Assembly (NCBI GenBank): GCA_030748495.1
Contig: JASMLX010000051.1
Location: 1 to 42,727, forward strand
DNA length: 42,727 nt
Direction of reading: 5' to 3'
Origin: Candidatus Poribacteria bacterium
GTDB lineage: Bacteria; Poribacteria; WGA-4E; UBA9662
Below are positions 33,880-42,727 of the stretch, in pieces. Position 1 is the stretch's first letter; each line of letters begins with the position of its first letter. A program made the translations under genes and the position numbers. The notes beneath the pieces were generated by a model. The model ran no database searches and was not told the DNA's origin. It saw only the letters and a list, made by a program, of their open reading frames with translations.

Positions 33880-35877
33880 ATGATAAGCCGACCGAATCAT
33901 CCAATCCACAAGCTAGCGGTTACGATTTCTCTCTTTTCTATGCTGGCGCTGGTCTGGTGGGGCTGCTCTGGGCAGCAATCAGCACCCGCTATTTCATCCA
34001 ACACACAACTTAGAGCCAGCACATCTGCAGGTCTGGAAGCCAAAGAGGCACCAATGCTAACCCAAAAAGTGGCTGACGGAGAGTTACCTACATTAGAGGA
34101 ACGGTTGCCTGAAAATCCGTTAGTCGCCAAAACCGATTACGACGGTTACGAAAAACCTGGCTTCTACGGAGGTCAATGGCACCGGTTCCACGACCATCCG
34201 GAACTGGGAACTTGGAAAATGACGGCCGGATATGCCCCCCTAATTCGTTGGCGATTCGACTGTACCGGCCTGGAGCCGGGAACAGCTGAAGCTTGGGAGT
34301 TTAGCCAAGATGGAGCAATCTTGACCATCCGACTTAGAAGAGGGATTCGATGGTCGGATGGTCACCCATTTACGTCGGCGTCTTTTGCCTTTTATTATGA
34401 TCTGTGCCTGGATGAACGGCACATCTATTCACCTCCTGTCTGGTGCTTGGTGGATGGTAAACCGATGACGGTAGAGACACCGGATGAATACACTATCGTG
34501 ATGAAATTCGCCGGGCCGAACTGGCTCGTTCCACTCTGGTTGGCCACTGGATTCTGGCACTCAGAAAAGTACAATATTCCTCAGCACTATATGACCCAGT
34601 TTCATCCGGACCACTCGGCCTACAACAATTTCAGCCAATTTGAAAAGAAGAATGCCAATCACGTTAACATCGAACGACCGACTCTTTGGCCCTGGAAATT
34701 GGTCAAGTACGAAAAAGGTGGTTTTCAAGTCGAACTGGAAAGAAATCCCTACTATTACGTCGTGGATGAACTGGGCCGGCAACTACCCTACATCGATCGC
34801 GTTAAGAGCCGTTTGGTTCCAGACCCGCAAGTTCGTGTGTTAAAGATTTTAGCAGGGGAAATCGACTGCCAGTTTCGGGGTATGCAGTTACAAGATTTCG
34901 CCCTATACAAAAAAGGGGAACGACGGGGTAACTACGCGGTTCGGGAATGGGAGAGTACAGCAGGTGCACAACCGGCTATCTTGCTGAACTGGACTGATCC
35001 TGATCCTGTATTGCGGAAGCTAATGCGTCAGCAAAAATTTAGACAGGCTTTAGCATTAGGCGTTGACCGAGAAAAGTGCAATGAGATTGCTTGGAGAGGA
35101 TTGCTCCAACCACAAGCTGCTACCGTTAGCCAGGAGGGCTGGCACTTTGCTGACCAAGCTGGACAAGAGCTATTTGAAGAATGGAAAAGGGCAGACGCTG
35201 ACTTTGATATCAACCATGGCAATCAACTGTTGGACGAACTTGGCCTGACTCAACGCAACAAACGAGGTATCCGCCTACGGGAAGACGGCCAACCGTTGCA
35301 GATTGTGATGGATATGCCAAGCTCAAACCTCAATCGGCAACAGAACGACATCGGCCTTATTATCGCCGATGGTTGGCGGAAAATGGGCCTTGAGGTGATC
35401 CTCAATACACCACCTGGAGCCGAATTAAGTCTGCGCCGAAATCTAGGCAAGTTCACTGTTAGTATGCATGGAGAGGCCGAAATGGATCTATTTACCTATC
35501 CCGACTGGGTCTTTCCAACACTGGCTAAATACTGGCATCCACGGGTCGGTAAATGGTACGAAACGGGTGGTGAAGAAGGGGAACCACCAACCGGTCCGCT
35601 GAAGGAGCTATTGGATCTATACGACGCGATTAAGAAAGAAAAAGATTTACAAAAGCGACACCAATATGTTCGAGATGCTGTGCAGATCCATATCGATCAG
35701 GGGCCTTTCCATTTGGGTACAGCTGCTCGGTCACCTTCACTGGTACTGGTAAAAAAAGGATTTCATAACGTGCCTGATAATGGTATCTTAGGACCTTGGG
35801 CAATTGTGACCCCGGCCACTAGCTATCCGGAACAGTATTTCATCAGCGATGTAGACAGAAAATCGGAGGTCAGATGA
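33880..35877 (+). CDS. Oligopeptide ABC transporter substrate-binding lipoprotein (family 5)
   Basis: A 665-residue extracytoplasmic solute-binding protein of family 5. The N-terminal signal ends in LALVWWGC, a lipobox, so it is lipid-anchored. The family hallmark RRGIRWSDGHPFTSASFAFY is present, followed by the large two-lobe body; it is longer than OppA/DppA (about 540 residues). The extra length includes a Trp-rich region (PDWVFPTLAKYWHPRVGKW). GAGGGG lies nine bases before ATG 33880. It overlaps the next permease by four bases (ATGA). The peptide or other ligand is not known. Confidence 0.92.
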   Translation: MISRPNHPIHKLAVTISLFSMLALVWWGCSGQQSAPAISSNTQLRASTSAGLEAKEAPMLTQKVADGELPTLEERLPENPLVAKTDYDGYEKPGFYGGQWHRFHDHPELGTWKMTAGYAPLIRWRFDCTGLEPGTAEAWEFSQDGAILTIRLRRGIRWSDGHPFTSASFAFYYDLCLDERHIYSPPVWCLVDGKPMTVETPDEYTIVMKFAGPNWLVPLWLATGFWHSEKYNIPQHYMTQFHPDHSAYNNFSQFEKKNANHVNIERPTLWPWKLVKYEKGGFQVELERNPYYYVVDELGRQLPYIDRVKSRLVPDPQVRVLKILAGEIDCQFRGMQLQDFALYKKGERRGNYAVREWESTAGAQPAILLNWTDPDPVLRKLMRQQKFRQALALGVDREKCNEIAWRGLLQPQAATVSQEGWHFADQAGQELFEEWKRADADFDINHGNQLLDELGLTQRNKRGIRLREDGQPLQIVMDMPSSNLNRQQNDIGLIIADGWRKMGLEVILNTPPGAELSLRRNLGKFTVSMHGEAEMDLFTYPDWVFPTLAKYWHPRVGKWYETGGEEGEPPTGPLKELLDLYDAIKKEKDLQKRHQYVRDAVQIHIDQGPFHLGTAARSPSLVLVKKGFHNVPDNGILGPWAIVTPATSYPEQYFISDVDRKSEVR

Positions 35878-36860
35878 CCACCTACATCATCCACCGGCTA
35901 CTGATTGCCATGCCAACCCTGATCGCCATTTCAATTGTCAGCTTTATCATCATCCAGCTACCTAAAGGCGACTATTTAGACCGTCGGATTCAAGAACTGG
36001 AGGAACAGTACGGAGATAGCAGTTCGATGGAGATGGCAGCGGAATTGCGGCAACGATACGGCTTGGATAAATCGATGCCTCAACGTTATTTGTCTTGGAT
36101 TACTGGTTTTGTGCAAGGTAACTTTGGTGAATCTTTTCGTTACGAGGTCGAAGTCAACCAACTGATTTGGGACCGAATCGGTTTTACTTTGCTAATCTCG
36201 ATCGGTTCACTATTTTTCACCTATATCGTCGCTGTTCCCGTTGGCATCTATTCTGCTACTCACCAATACAAATTTTCGGATAATTTGCTGACCCTACTCA
36301 GTTTTGTTGGCATGTCAATTCCGGCTTTTTTGTTAGCATTAACCCTGATGGTCTTTGCCTTTGAACTGTTCGGCTTACCTCTTTTTGGCCTCTTTTCCTC
36401 CTACTATGAAGGTGCACCATGGACCGTCGGTAAACTAGGCGATCTAATTCAACACCTCTGGATTCCAGTTATCGTCCTTGGCCTCAACGGCACGGCTGGA
36501 TTGATGCGAATTATGCGCGGCAACCTGCTGGATGTTCTGGGTCAACCCTTCATCCAAACCGCAAGAGCCAAAGGGTTAAAAGAGTGGGTTGTTGTGGTCA
36601 AGCATGCCGTTCGTCTTGCTATCAACCCGTTGGTTAGTATCTTAGGCATGAGTTTACCGACCATCCTCTCAGGTGCAGCTATTGTGTCTGTTGTTTTGGG
36701 ATTACCAACCGTTGGACCGCTGTTATTGCGCAGCCTTCTGGATGAAGATATCTATCTGGCGGGAACGCTGATTATGTTGCTCAGTTCCCTGCTGGTGATC
36801 GGTAATCTGCTAGCCGACATTGCTCTGGCTTGGGTCGATCCGAGGATTCGATATGAGTAA
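35874..36860 (+). CDS. oppB: Oligopeptide ABC transporter permease (OppB-like)
   Basis: A 328-residue inner-membrane permease. A first helix (LLIAMPTLIAISIVSFIIIQ) and a periplasmic loop precede five more helices. The EAA-like cytoplasmic loop reads FIQTARAKGLKEWVVVVKHA, and the helix before it carries GLMRIMRGNLLDV. It begins inside the last codons of the binding-protein gene (ATGA overlap) and overlaps the start of the next permease by eight bases. Confidence 0.95.
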   Translation: MTTYIIHRLLIAMPTLIAISIVSFIIIQLPKGDYLDRRIQELEEQYGDSSSMEMAAELRQRYGLDKSMPQRYLSWITGFVQGNFGESFRYEVEVNQLIWDRIGFTLLISIGSLFFTYIVAVPVGIYSATHQYKFSDNLLTLLSFVGMSIPAFLLALTLMVFAFELFGLPLFGLFSSYYEGAPWTVGKLGDLIQHLWIPVIVLGLNGTAGLMRIMRGNLLDVLGQPFIQTARAKGLKEWVVVVKHAVRLAINPLVSILGMSLPTILSGAAIVSVVLGLPTVGPLLLRSLLDEDIYLAGTLIMLLSSLLVIGNLLADIALAWVDPRIRYE

Positions 36861-37989
36861 TTCCTCAGACCCCTTAGCAGAAAGGCCCTCCGCCCCGGAC
36901 AACAACACTGATAATGCAGGCCTACCATTCGACTCAGTGGGCGAAAGCGAGGAACTCGGATATCTCAGCTATCGACAACTGATCTGGAAACGCCTGCGCA
37001 AAAATCAGATGGGCATTACCGCCGCCATCATCTTGTTGAGCAGTTACATGATTGCACTGGGGGCTAACTTCTTTGCCCCCTACCACTACAACCAGATTCA
37101 GATGCGCTATCGCCATGTTCCTCCCCAAAAGCTCCGCTTCTCTCTGCGACGAGGCCTCCACGTCTATGGGTTAAAGTCAGTCCGGACACCAGAAACCCGT
37201 GAACTGGTCTTTACCCCTGATGAGATCAAGATCTTTCCGGTTCGATTTTTATATCGTGATAATCAGAATGGCCTACATCTGCTAAGCTCGGACGGACCGA
37301 TGTTTTTGCTGGGAACAGATCGAATGGGACGGGATCTGCTATCTCGCATCATGCATGGGGCACGGGTATCGATGACAGTTGGTCTGGTCGGCGTCTTCAT
37401 CAGCCTGATCTTTGGCTCGATCCTGGGCACGATCTCCGGCTATCTTGGCGGTTGGACTGACACGCTGATTCAGCGGGCGATAGAAATTTTGTTAGCTTTC
37501 CCTTCCATTCCGCTCTGGATGGCATTGGGGGCGGCTTTACCGGCTGAGTGGTCGAGCGTGGCAGTTTACTTCGGTATTACCGTTATCCTGGCACTGGTAA
37601 GTTGGGGTGGGTTGGCCCGACAGGTTCGCGGTAAGGTAATGGCTTACAGGGAGCTGGACTTTGTCAAGGCGGCTCAGGCTGCCGGTGCCAGTCACTGGCA
37701 TATCATCACTCGTCACCTGATGCCGGGTTCCTACAGCCATATCATTGTCATCGCCACCTTGGCCATTCCAGGCATGATCCTGGGGGAGACCGCACTTAGC
37801 TTTCTCGGCTTAGGCATCCGCCCACCGATGACCAGTTGGGGGGTTCTGCTGGAAGAGGCCCAACGGGTTACCGTACTGTTGCACTACCCTTGGCTAATTC
37901 TACCTGCTATTCCTGTTCTGGTGGTGGTTATATCTTTTAATTTCTTGGGCGACGCCCTTCGAGATGCCACCGATCCCTACGCTGATTAG
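36853..37989 (+). CDS. oppC: Oligopeptide ABC transporter permease (OppC-like)
   Basis: A 378-residue second permease. A 40-residue Ser/Asp-rich cytoplasmic N-terminus precedes the first helix (AAIILLSSYMIALGANFF). The family segment GTDRMGRDLLSRIMHGARVS and the EAA loop LDFVKAAQAAGASHWHIITRHLM are present (each read in parts). ATG 36853, with AGGA upstream, is preferred to an upstream frame extension. The gene ends at 37989 and its stop overlaps that of the convergent dehydrogenase gene. Confidence 0.95.
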   Translation: MSNSSDPLAERPSAPDNNTDNAGLPFDSVGESEELGYLSYRQLIWKRLRKNQMGITAAIILLSSYMIALGANFFAPYHYNQIQMRYRHVPPQKLRFSLRRGLHVYGLKSVRTPETRELVFTPDEIKIFPVRFLYRDNQNGLHLLSSDGPMFLLGTDRMGRDLLSRIMHGARVSMTVGLVGVFISLIFGSILGTISGYLGGWTDTLIQRAIEILLAFPSIPLWMALGAALPAEWSSVAVYFGITVILALVSWGGLARQVRGKVMAYRELDFVKAAQAAGASHWHIITRHLMPGSYSHIIVIATLAIPGMILGETALSFLGLGIRPPMTSWGVLLEEAQRVTVLLHYPWLILPAIPVLVVVISFNFLGDALRDATDPYAD

Positions 37990-39053
37990 GTACGGGTGAA
38001 GTGAGGCAAGGGTAAATCGGCAGCGGTTAGCAAACCGGGCTGTGCAGCTACCACACGTTTGCCCATATTGAGTATGACGGCTGCTGTTGCACTATCGCCA
38101 GCGGTACCGAGCTTATTTCGCCAGATAACTGGCGGATAACCCTCAATTCTGATTTCCTCGTATTCTTGACTACCGACCACCGCGTTGAAATCTATCCGCA
38201 CTATCTCTTGCTGGTTTCTCACCCCCCGGCCGAAACTGTTGACACCTCGAACCCGTCCAGCCTGAATTTCGACCTCAGCAGATGAGTAGGCGCAGTCGGC
38301 GATCACTGGCCGGTGTTCCTCTACCACTCGATCCAAATTTAACCCCAGCGTGTCACCAATCAGATAGACCGATTCGGTCAACCCAACATGGGCTGATAGT
38401 TGTCCTATTTCTCGTTGTCTGGCAAAATCTTCGGGTGACAGGTTGAGTCCAACCTTCTTCTGGAAAGGGCCTCGCCTTTTGGCTGCATCAATGTTGCGAA
38501 CAGCCTGGATTCCCGTTACCTCCTGACAGGCTGTCGTCAGGAAGATGGGCAGCAGATCTAAGAGAAAACCGGGATTGATGCCGGCCCCTACCAGCGTGCA
38601 ACGATTAGATTTAGCCACTTGATCGAGTTGGTCTGACAAGTTTGGATATCGCCGGTAGGGGTAAGCCAAAGTCTCACAAGTAGAAACTACATTTAACCCA
38701 CAACTGAGCAGATCTATAAACTGTGGCGTCGTCTGATCCAGAAAACTCTGGGTGGCATGAAAAACCAGATCGACCTGATTCTGGCCGCTAATCCCATCAA
38801 TCACCGGCGACAAGTCTGGGCTAACCGGAATACCGATTTCACGGCTCTCTCCGATCAATCGACCAATATCCTGTCCCACCAGATCAGGATTGACATCCAC
38901 CACTCCGACCAACTCAAAGTCTGACCTCACCACAGCCGCCTGCAAAATCAGCAGACCAACCGGCCCCAGGCCAAACGAGATAAATTTGATTTTATCTTTA
39001 CAGCGTGACGAAATATAAGGTGAACCTACTGATATGGTGTTTGTTTTTGTCAT
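37986..39053 (-). CDS. DapB-like / 2,4-diaminopentanoate dehydrogenase-like NAD(P)-binding enzyme
   Basis: A 355-residue oxidoreductase with an N-terminal Rossmann fold (FISFGLGPVGLLILQAAVVR, then VGVVDVNPDLVG) related to dihydrodipicolinate reductase. The overall layout (FHATQSFLDQTTPQ, VSTCETLAYPYRR, GAGINPGFLLDLLPI) matches the 2,4-diaminopentanoate dehydrogenase type of amino-acid catabolism. ATG 39053 is assumed; a GTG at 39071 is possible. Neither has a clear ribosome-binding site. It faces the opp operon, so a link to uptake of amino-acid or peptide substrates is possible but not shown. Confidence 0.85.
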   Translation of the reverse strand: MTKTNTISVGSPYISSRCKDKIKFISFGLGPVGLLILQAAVVRSDFELVGVVDVNPDLVGQDIGRLIGESREIGIPVSPDLSPVIDGISGQNQVDLVFHATQSFLDQTTPQFIDLLSCGLNVVSTCETLAYPYRRYPNLSDQLDQVAKSNRCTLVGAGINPGFLLDLLPIFLTTACQEVTGIQAVRNIDAAKRRGPFQKKVGLNLSPEDFARQREIGQLSAHVGLTESVYLIGDTLGLNLDRVVEEHRPVIADCAYSSAEVEIQAGRVRGVNSFGRGVRNQQEIVRIDFNAVVGSQEYEEIRIEGYPPVIWRNKLGTAGDSATAAVILNMGKRVVAAQPGLLTAADLPLPHFTRT

Positions 39054-39183
39054 TGTAATTACAGTATCCACTTGATAAAAGTTCGCAAATTTCCCAACTA
39101 GGGCTAGCTTCGCAAATAATTAGCGACATCAAAAACCCGATAAATCTAATTGTCCTAACCCCTACCGGTGATTAAAAATCACC

Positions 39184-39219
39184 ACCTCCCTCTTAGCAAG
39201 GAGGAGGCTAGGAGAGGGT
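39184..39219. repeat. Degenerate palindromic repeat, copy 1
   Basis: CACCTCCCTCTTAGCAAGG, then GAGGAGG and a second GGAGAGGG block. It folds on itself and resembles the copy at 39393-39432. Confidence 0.55.
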
Positions 39220-39392
39220 ATGTCCACCCCCGCACCGTAGGGGCGAAGCATACAACTTCAATGGTCGAATTCATCCTACTCATGCCCCCCGCATTACCAC
39301 CAGACAAATATTTCGTTGCTACTCTGTTCTTACACAACTGCCGTTAGATTGGTGGATGCCAGTGTCAAAACCCCACCTGTCCTGTTGGACAT

Positions 39393-39432
39393 CCTCTCCT
39401 TTGCTTCCTAAGGGAGAGGACCGAGGAGGAGG
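39393..39432. repeat. Degenerate palindromic repeat, copy 2
   Basis: CCTCTCC and its complement GGAGAGG flank a central loop (about 39393-39419). ACCGAGGAGGAGG follows. It shares the CTCC…GGAG layout with copy 1, so both may be copies of one dispersed element. Confidence 0.55.
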
Positions 39433-39459
39433 TCTACTCCACTCCTACCAAACGTAACC

Positions 39460-39690
39460 AATCCACTCCTTCACTGTACTAATGCAAAACACATCTTGAG
39501 TGATAGTCCACACGATCTCCTTACCTATACCGCTGGTAATACCCCACTACTGCCCATCTAGTTCTGTTACTGGTACATCGAAGGACTGCTTGTTGCTAGC
39601 CGAAACTTTAACGCTAACCATTATTACATCCCCGTCGGCGTCTTCCACCTCATAGCGGGTCAGGGCATGCTCAAAGTCCGCTTGTCTGGC
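39460..39690 (-). pseudogene. Fragment of an Ig/FN3-like secreted-protein domain
   Basis: The minus strand reads LTRYEVEDADGDVIMVSVKV and SASNKQSFDVPVTELDGQ, then a stop, then WGITSGIGKEIVWTI. This is the pattern of a short domain found in large secreted proteins of deep-branching bacteria (…YDVTDADGD…VSVQVSDDGG…GTGKEIVW). It is broken by a stop codon and has no start or flanking domains, so it is a gene fragment. Confidence 0.5.
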
Positions 39691-39714
39691 TACTGCTCAA
39701 TGTCAGCATGAGAA

Positions 39715-40261
39715 AAAATAGACCGTATCAAGAAAAGATTGGTGGAAGGTAGACACGATATAGCACTCAACGGCGAAAAAGGAAGCAGCCTATACGCCAA
39801 TAAAGCCGACGGCGACTTTGAAGTAAGCTACAGTGAACCTGCTGAAGGTTATGTCCGCTGGTTTTTACAGCTTCTGTCAGATAGAGTCGTTGAACTCAAT
39901 TATATCGATAGCATCTCCCCAAGCCCTGGCAACAAAAGAGGTGGGCTATTCCTCCCAAAAAAGCAGCGGTTTCATCGCCAATATGGAGATGGCCATAGGG
40001 ACGTTTATAAGCGCCCTATGACCCCAAACGCCCTGTTTTATGCCTGGACGAATCTCCAAAACAATGATGGCCGAAATGGGGTTAAATGTCTTAAGCGGAC
40101 AATGTTTAACGCGGCAGATTGACAACACCTCCGAGGTAAAAAAAGAGCTGCCTGCTTGGCAGAAAGCCAGAAAGACCAAGAATGCCAAAGCCAATTGGCA
40201 ACTCATAACCAAAGATGCACAGATAAAACCCAAAAGGCATTATCCAACATTAGATAGTTGA
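39715..40261 (+). mobile_element. Remnant of an IS630-family transposase
   Basis: The N-terminal part reads RLVEGRHDIALNG, YSEPAEGYVRWFLQLLSDRV and ELNYIDSISPSPGNK, then (after a shift) DGHRDVYKRPMTPN. The C-terminal part, in another frame, reads LNVLSGQCLTRQIDNTSEVK, WQKARKTKNAKANWQLITKD and AQIKPKRHYP to a stop at about 40259-40261. Both match the ends of IS630-type transposases. Most of the DDE catalytic domain between them is deleted. No inverted repeats were found. Confidence 0.75.
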
Positions 40262-40369
40262 CATGACACTGTTTTTTTAGCGATGACAAAGCACCAGAGG
40301 GCTATTATGTCCATGTTGCCCTATTCAAAGAAGCTATGTCGGTCGTGGAGGAGTTGTTACCTCAGAGCA

Positions 40370-41401
40370 TCAACTCGTCAGCTTTGTTCGTAACTGTTCC
40401 CATTCTATATCCTGCAGGCATGGTGACATCGCCAGGCGTTGCCCTTTCAGTGCTGAACGATAAGCTGACATAATGGCATCAAATCCTAGTTTGGCTAGCT
40501 GATAGCGGCAGTGGTGAGGCTGACTCTCGTCGTCTAACCAGGTTGCAATTGCGCGAGTAAAACGCTGCTGAGCCCAGGCATCGTCTTCACCGAAATAGGT
40601 CGGTTGCATAAATTGCTGTCCGCTTTCATCCAGCAGATATCCCCAAGAACCGTTCTCACGCCACCAGATTCGGCCTTTAGTAGCCCAAATATCGATGTTA
40701 CATCTCGGGTTGCTGTCCGGGAAGTCTGCGGTACCCAAAGCCTGCCTGGTCGATTCGAAGAAGGCACGAATTCCACCGGAAAAGGTATAAACAGCCATCA
40801 GGTTTTCCGGACAATTCAACCAATTTGAGTGGTAAGTTTCACCACCTTCGACCGTTGCCCAGACTGCCGTGGGTGGGACATCGCCAACAGCCAGCAACAC
40901 TAAATCCATCAAATGGGTATCCATATCTGTGATTTCGCCCTGTGTACTGGCACGGACAAAATGGACATCGCCCAGGTGGTCTTCCGATAGAAATTCACGA
41001 AGTTTGTCGGCAAAGGGCATATATCGGCGTTGGTGATTGACAATAATTTTTAGACCTGTCCGCTGTTGAGCGGCGTCCAAAAGCTCCAATTCTTTGGGCC
41101 TGAGGGCAATCGGTTTCTCAATCACTAACGCGCGTACGCCTGCTTCGGCGGCGGGTTCCACCCAAATATGACGTGGTACGGTTGGCATGGTGACAGCATG
41201 GACAATATCCGGTTGTTCCTTCTCTAGCATCTCTCCATAATCGGCATAACCGGTAACATTTAAGGCCTCTACAGCATTTTTTCTGCGGTGGTCGTTGACC
41301 TCACAGATAGCTGCTACCTCCATGTTTTCCAGATCCTGGTAGGCGCGAGCGTGATGTACCCCGCGCCGACCACCGACAATTGCAGTCCGATAAGTTTCCA
41401 C
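40370..41401 (-). CDS. Gfo/Idh/MocA-family oxidoreductase
   Basis: A 343-residue NAD(P)-dependent sugar oxidoreductase. The N-terminal Rossmann domain begins YRTAIVGGRRGVHHARAY. The family motif EKPIAL (VIEKPIALRPKEL, about 93-106) is present, followed by NHQRRYMP. The C-terminal domain includes TDMDTHLMDLVL with the likely catalytic His. There is no signal peptide. The next gene upstream, about 110 bases away on the same strand, is a DUF1080 protein. This pairing recalls routes in which Gfo/Idh enzymes make 3-keto-glycosides for DUF1080 hydrolases/lyases. Confidence 0.9.
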   Translation of the reverse strand: METYRTAIVGGRRGVHHARAYQDLENMEVAAICEVNDHRRKNAVEALNVTGYADYGEMLEKEQPDIVHAVTMPTVPRHIWVEPAAEAGVRALVIEKPIALRPKELELLDAAQQRTGLKIIVNHQRRYMPFADKLREFLSEDHLGDVHFVRASTQGEITDMDTHLMDLVLLAVGDVPPTAVWATVEGGETYHSNWLNCPENLMAVYTFSGGIRAFFESTRQALGTADFPDSNPRCNIDIWATKGRIWWRENGSWGYLLDESGQQFMQPTYFGEDDAWAQQRFTRAIATWLDDESQPHHCRYQLAKLGFDAIMSAYRSALKGQRLAMSPCLQDIEWEQLRTKLTS

Positions 41402-41514
41402 CTTTAAATCCTCCTCAAGGGTTGCGAATCTTCTATATGACCCATGTAACAGTAGCCAAACTCAAGGATAGTCCTTGCCCTAGCCGATTGCTCCGCCGGA
41501 CAAGGTTAGGTATT

Positions 41515-42069
41515 CTACAACTCCTTGATGCACAAATTTCGGAATGCCACCTCCTGCGGTGGACCGGAGTGAATCTGTAGACCTATAAAGCCTGACCGGG
41601 CACCATCTGGATCGTTCAACTCGGCGGTCACTACACCGTTAAGAATTTGCAAAATATAATCTTCCACCGCCACAATCTGATACTGATTCCAATCTTCAAA
41701 GTGAAGGATCGACTCGATTAGTTCGGGGCGATAGTGAACTAGATGCCCCCGTAGCATCTCTTCGTACAGTGCGCCCCAGCATCCATCACCAATGTCGGCT
41801 TGATAACCTGCCATATGGCCATCTTCTTGAACCAGACTGCGGAACTGGATTCCACTGTTATAACCCCGCAAGCATGCTTCACCATAGAGGATAAAGTTGT
41901 CATACTCCTTTTCCGTTCGCAGAAAATCGTTGTAGTTCAGATCTTCAGTCGTACGTCCAACCAGAACCCCATCCTCGACTTTCCAGAGATTTGGGTCGCC
42001 AACCCAACCGGTTAAATCTTTTCCATTGAACATAGAACTAAAACCAGATTTAGCACTATCTGTATGCAT
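41515..42069 (-). CDS. DUF1080 protein (3-keto-disaccharide hydrolase-like)
   Basis: A 184-residue single-domain protein of the DUF1080 family (concanavalin-like fold). The hallmarks are FNGKDLTGWVGDPNLWKVED at the start, YGEACLRGYNSGIQFRS in the middle and GFIGLQIHSGPPQEVAFRNL at the end. Members have been linked to hydrolysis or lyase cleavage of 3-keto-glycosides. ATG 42069 is preferred (GGGAG eight bases upstream). There is no signal peptide, unlike many family members, so it may act in the cytoplasm with the Gfo/Idh enzyme encoded downstream. Confidence 0.9.
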   Translation of the reverse strand: MHTDSAKSGFSSMFNGKDLTGWVGDPNLWKVEDGVLVGRTTEDLNYNDFLRTEKEYDNFILYGEACLRGYNSGIQFRSLVQEDGHMAGYQADIGDGCWGALYEEMLRGHLVHYRPELIESILHFEDWNQYQIVAVEDYILQILNGVVTAELNDPDGARSGFIGLQIHSGPPQEVAFRNLCIKEL

Positions 42070-42727
42070 ATGTTTTCTCCCTTTCCCGAACAAGAATTGA
42101 TGATCAGTTTCGCTTTAATGCTCGACCAATCTATCGCTAAGGTCGACTAAAATTAACTCGTACTTTTCAAAACTTTCTGAGATTCCATCCCTGCCAACTT
42201 GGGGCTCGTATTCCTTTGATAACTTATTCATCCTCCAGACGGAGATTTGCCTTTTTCCCAAAGTTTCCCGATCACTACGGGTGAACTCCAAATATCTTGG
42301 GGTTGTGACACAACAACTGTAGAGACATGTCTATAACCTTTCTCAAAATACCACCGGTGCGCTTAAGAATAAGCCGTTCACGGGCCAATTAACTTTGAAC
42401 GGTACTGGTGCAAAGATTATCCTCCAAGTTTAATTCACTCAAGAATAACCAATTACGCCACCTAAGTCAATGGGCCATTGATCATTTTTAGCGACTTTCC
42501 AATCCTTCTTTTTAATTGAACTCTAACTAAATTATCCTTATCTACGACGAAACTGTTTGCTAGTACGGAATTTAAAGATAGCTCCCAACCCTCTAGGACC
42601 AGAGTATTCTTTATAAGCGCTTAAGATCGTTTTTGGCTTATCCGGGTATCCCCGAATTTACATAGCTAGTGCAACATCTAGCGTGATTTTCTGATTCAAA
42701 AATAACTCAGCAGGCATCGATCCGCCA
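42070..42727. other. Intergenic region at the right edge
   Basis: About 650 bases without a gene I can support. Short minus-strand frames (about 42117-42300 and 42225-42362) look protein-like in places but are interrupted and match no family I recognise. It may hold a decayed gene and the promoter of the DUF1080 gene. Confidence 0.4.

Larger units (their letters stand above)
39072..39459. other. Intergenic region with palindromic repeats
   Basis: No gene is seen. The region holds two related CCTCC/GGAGG-rich palindromic segments (39184-39219 and 39393-39432) and a short GTAGGGGCGAAGC-type sequence near 39238 that recalls dispersed genome repeats. Confidence 0.6.

Noticed and set aside
42117..42362. 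Protein-like minus-strand frames, including a 38-codon ORF starting near 42233
   Set aside because: Adjacent frames overlap and each is interrupted; the GGAGG upstream touches the ATG directly, too close to serve it, and no family was recognised.

Overview
The window looks like a chromosomal segment of an uncultured, probably Gram-negative-type bacterium of moderate GC. The evidence is lipoprotein and Tat/Sec-type signals, a secreted enzyme with a FlgD/Ig-like tail, a formylglycine-type sulfatase, a Gfo/Idh dehydrogenase paired with a DUF1080 protein, a futalosine-pathway enzyme (MqnD), and tRNA genes without encoded CCA. This mix is common in Poribacteria, Latescibacteria and PVC-like lineages. 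I infer the lineage only loosely; no rRNA is present.

Left end (1-8450, all minus strand): seven genes run in one direction. An ADP-ribosylglycohydrolase, a small VWA (MIDAS) protein and an unrecognised acidic 118-residue protein lead into a BREX phage-defence operon, brxA-brxB-brxC-pglX, which leaves the window inside pglX. pglX is broken by an eight-G tract. One G fewer restores the frame and recovers the NPPY catalytic motif, so the gene may be phase-variable and caught in the OFF state. Next comes a graveyard (about 8600-11480): an IS5-type element with TA target duplication, two decayed nucleoside/BMP-type ABC permease genes, an IS4-like transposase tail, and an internally deleted IS30-type element with terminal repeats and a 3-bp target duplication.

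Middle (11560-26750): a lipoprotein with HEAT-like repeats; a membrane-anchored VWA protein; a large secreted glycosidase-like protein; XdhC with a small partner; a Tat-type aldo/keto reductase; an operon-like run of MDR dehydrogenase, HD hydrolase and sulfatase; a TPR protein; and an envelope-stress cassette. That cassette is an ECF sigma factor, a zf-HC2 anti-sigma factor, an RseB-like protein and a CpxP/Spy-like protein ending in perfect 18-bp GGGERR-coding repeats.

Right half (27300-42727): a Gly-Cys-Val tRNA cluster with a clear promoter and terminator; thrS of the short form without the TGS domain; an MBL-fold hydrolase; a small zinc-ribbon protein; mqnD; a complete five-gene oligopeptide ABC transporter operon with a consensus promoter; a DapB/diaminopentanoate-dehydrogenase-like enzyme meeting the transporter operon tail to tail; a second decayed stretch (palindromic repeats, a domain fragment, an IS630-type remnant); and finally a Gfo/Idh oxidoreductase with a DUF1080 protein. 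The last ~650 bases carry no gene I can support.
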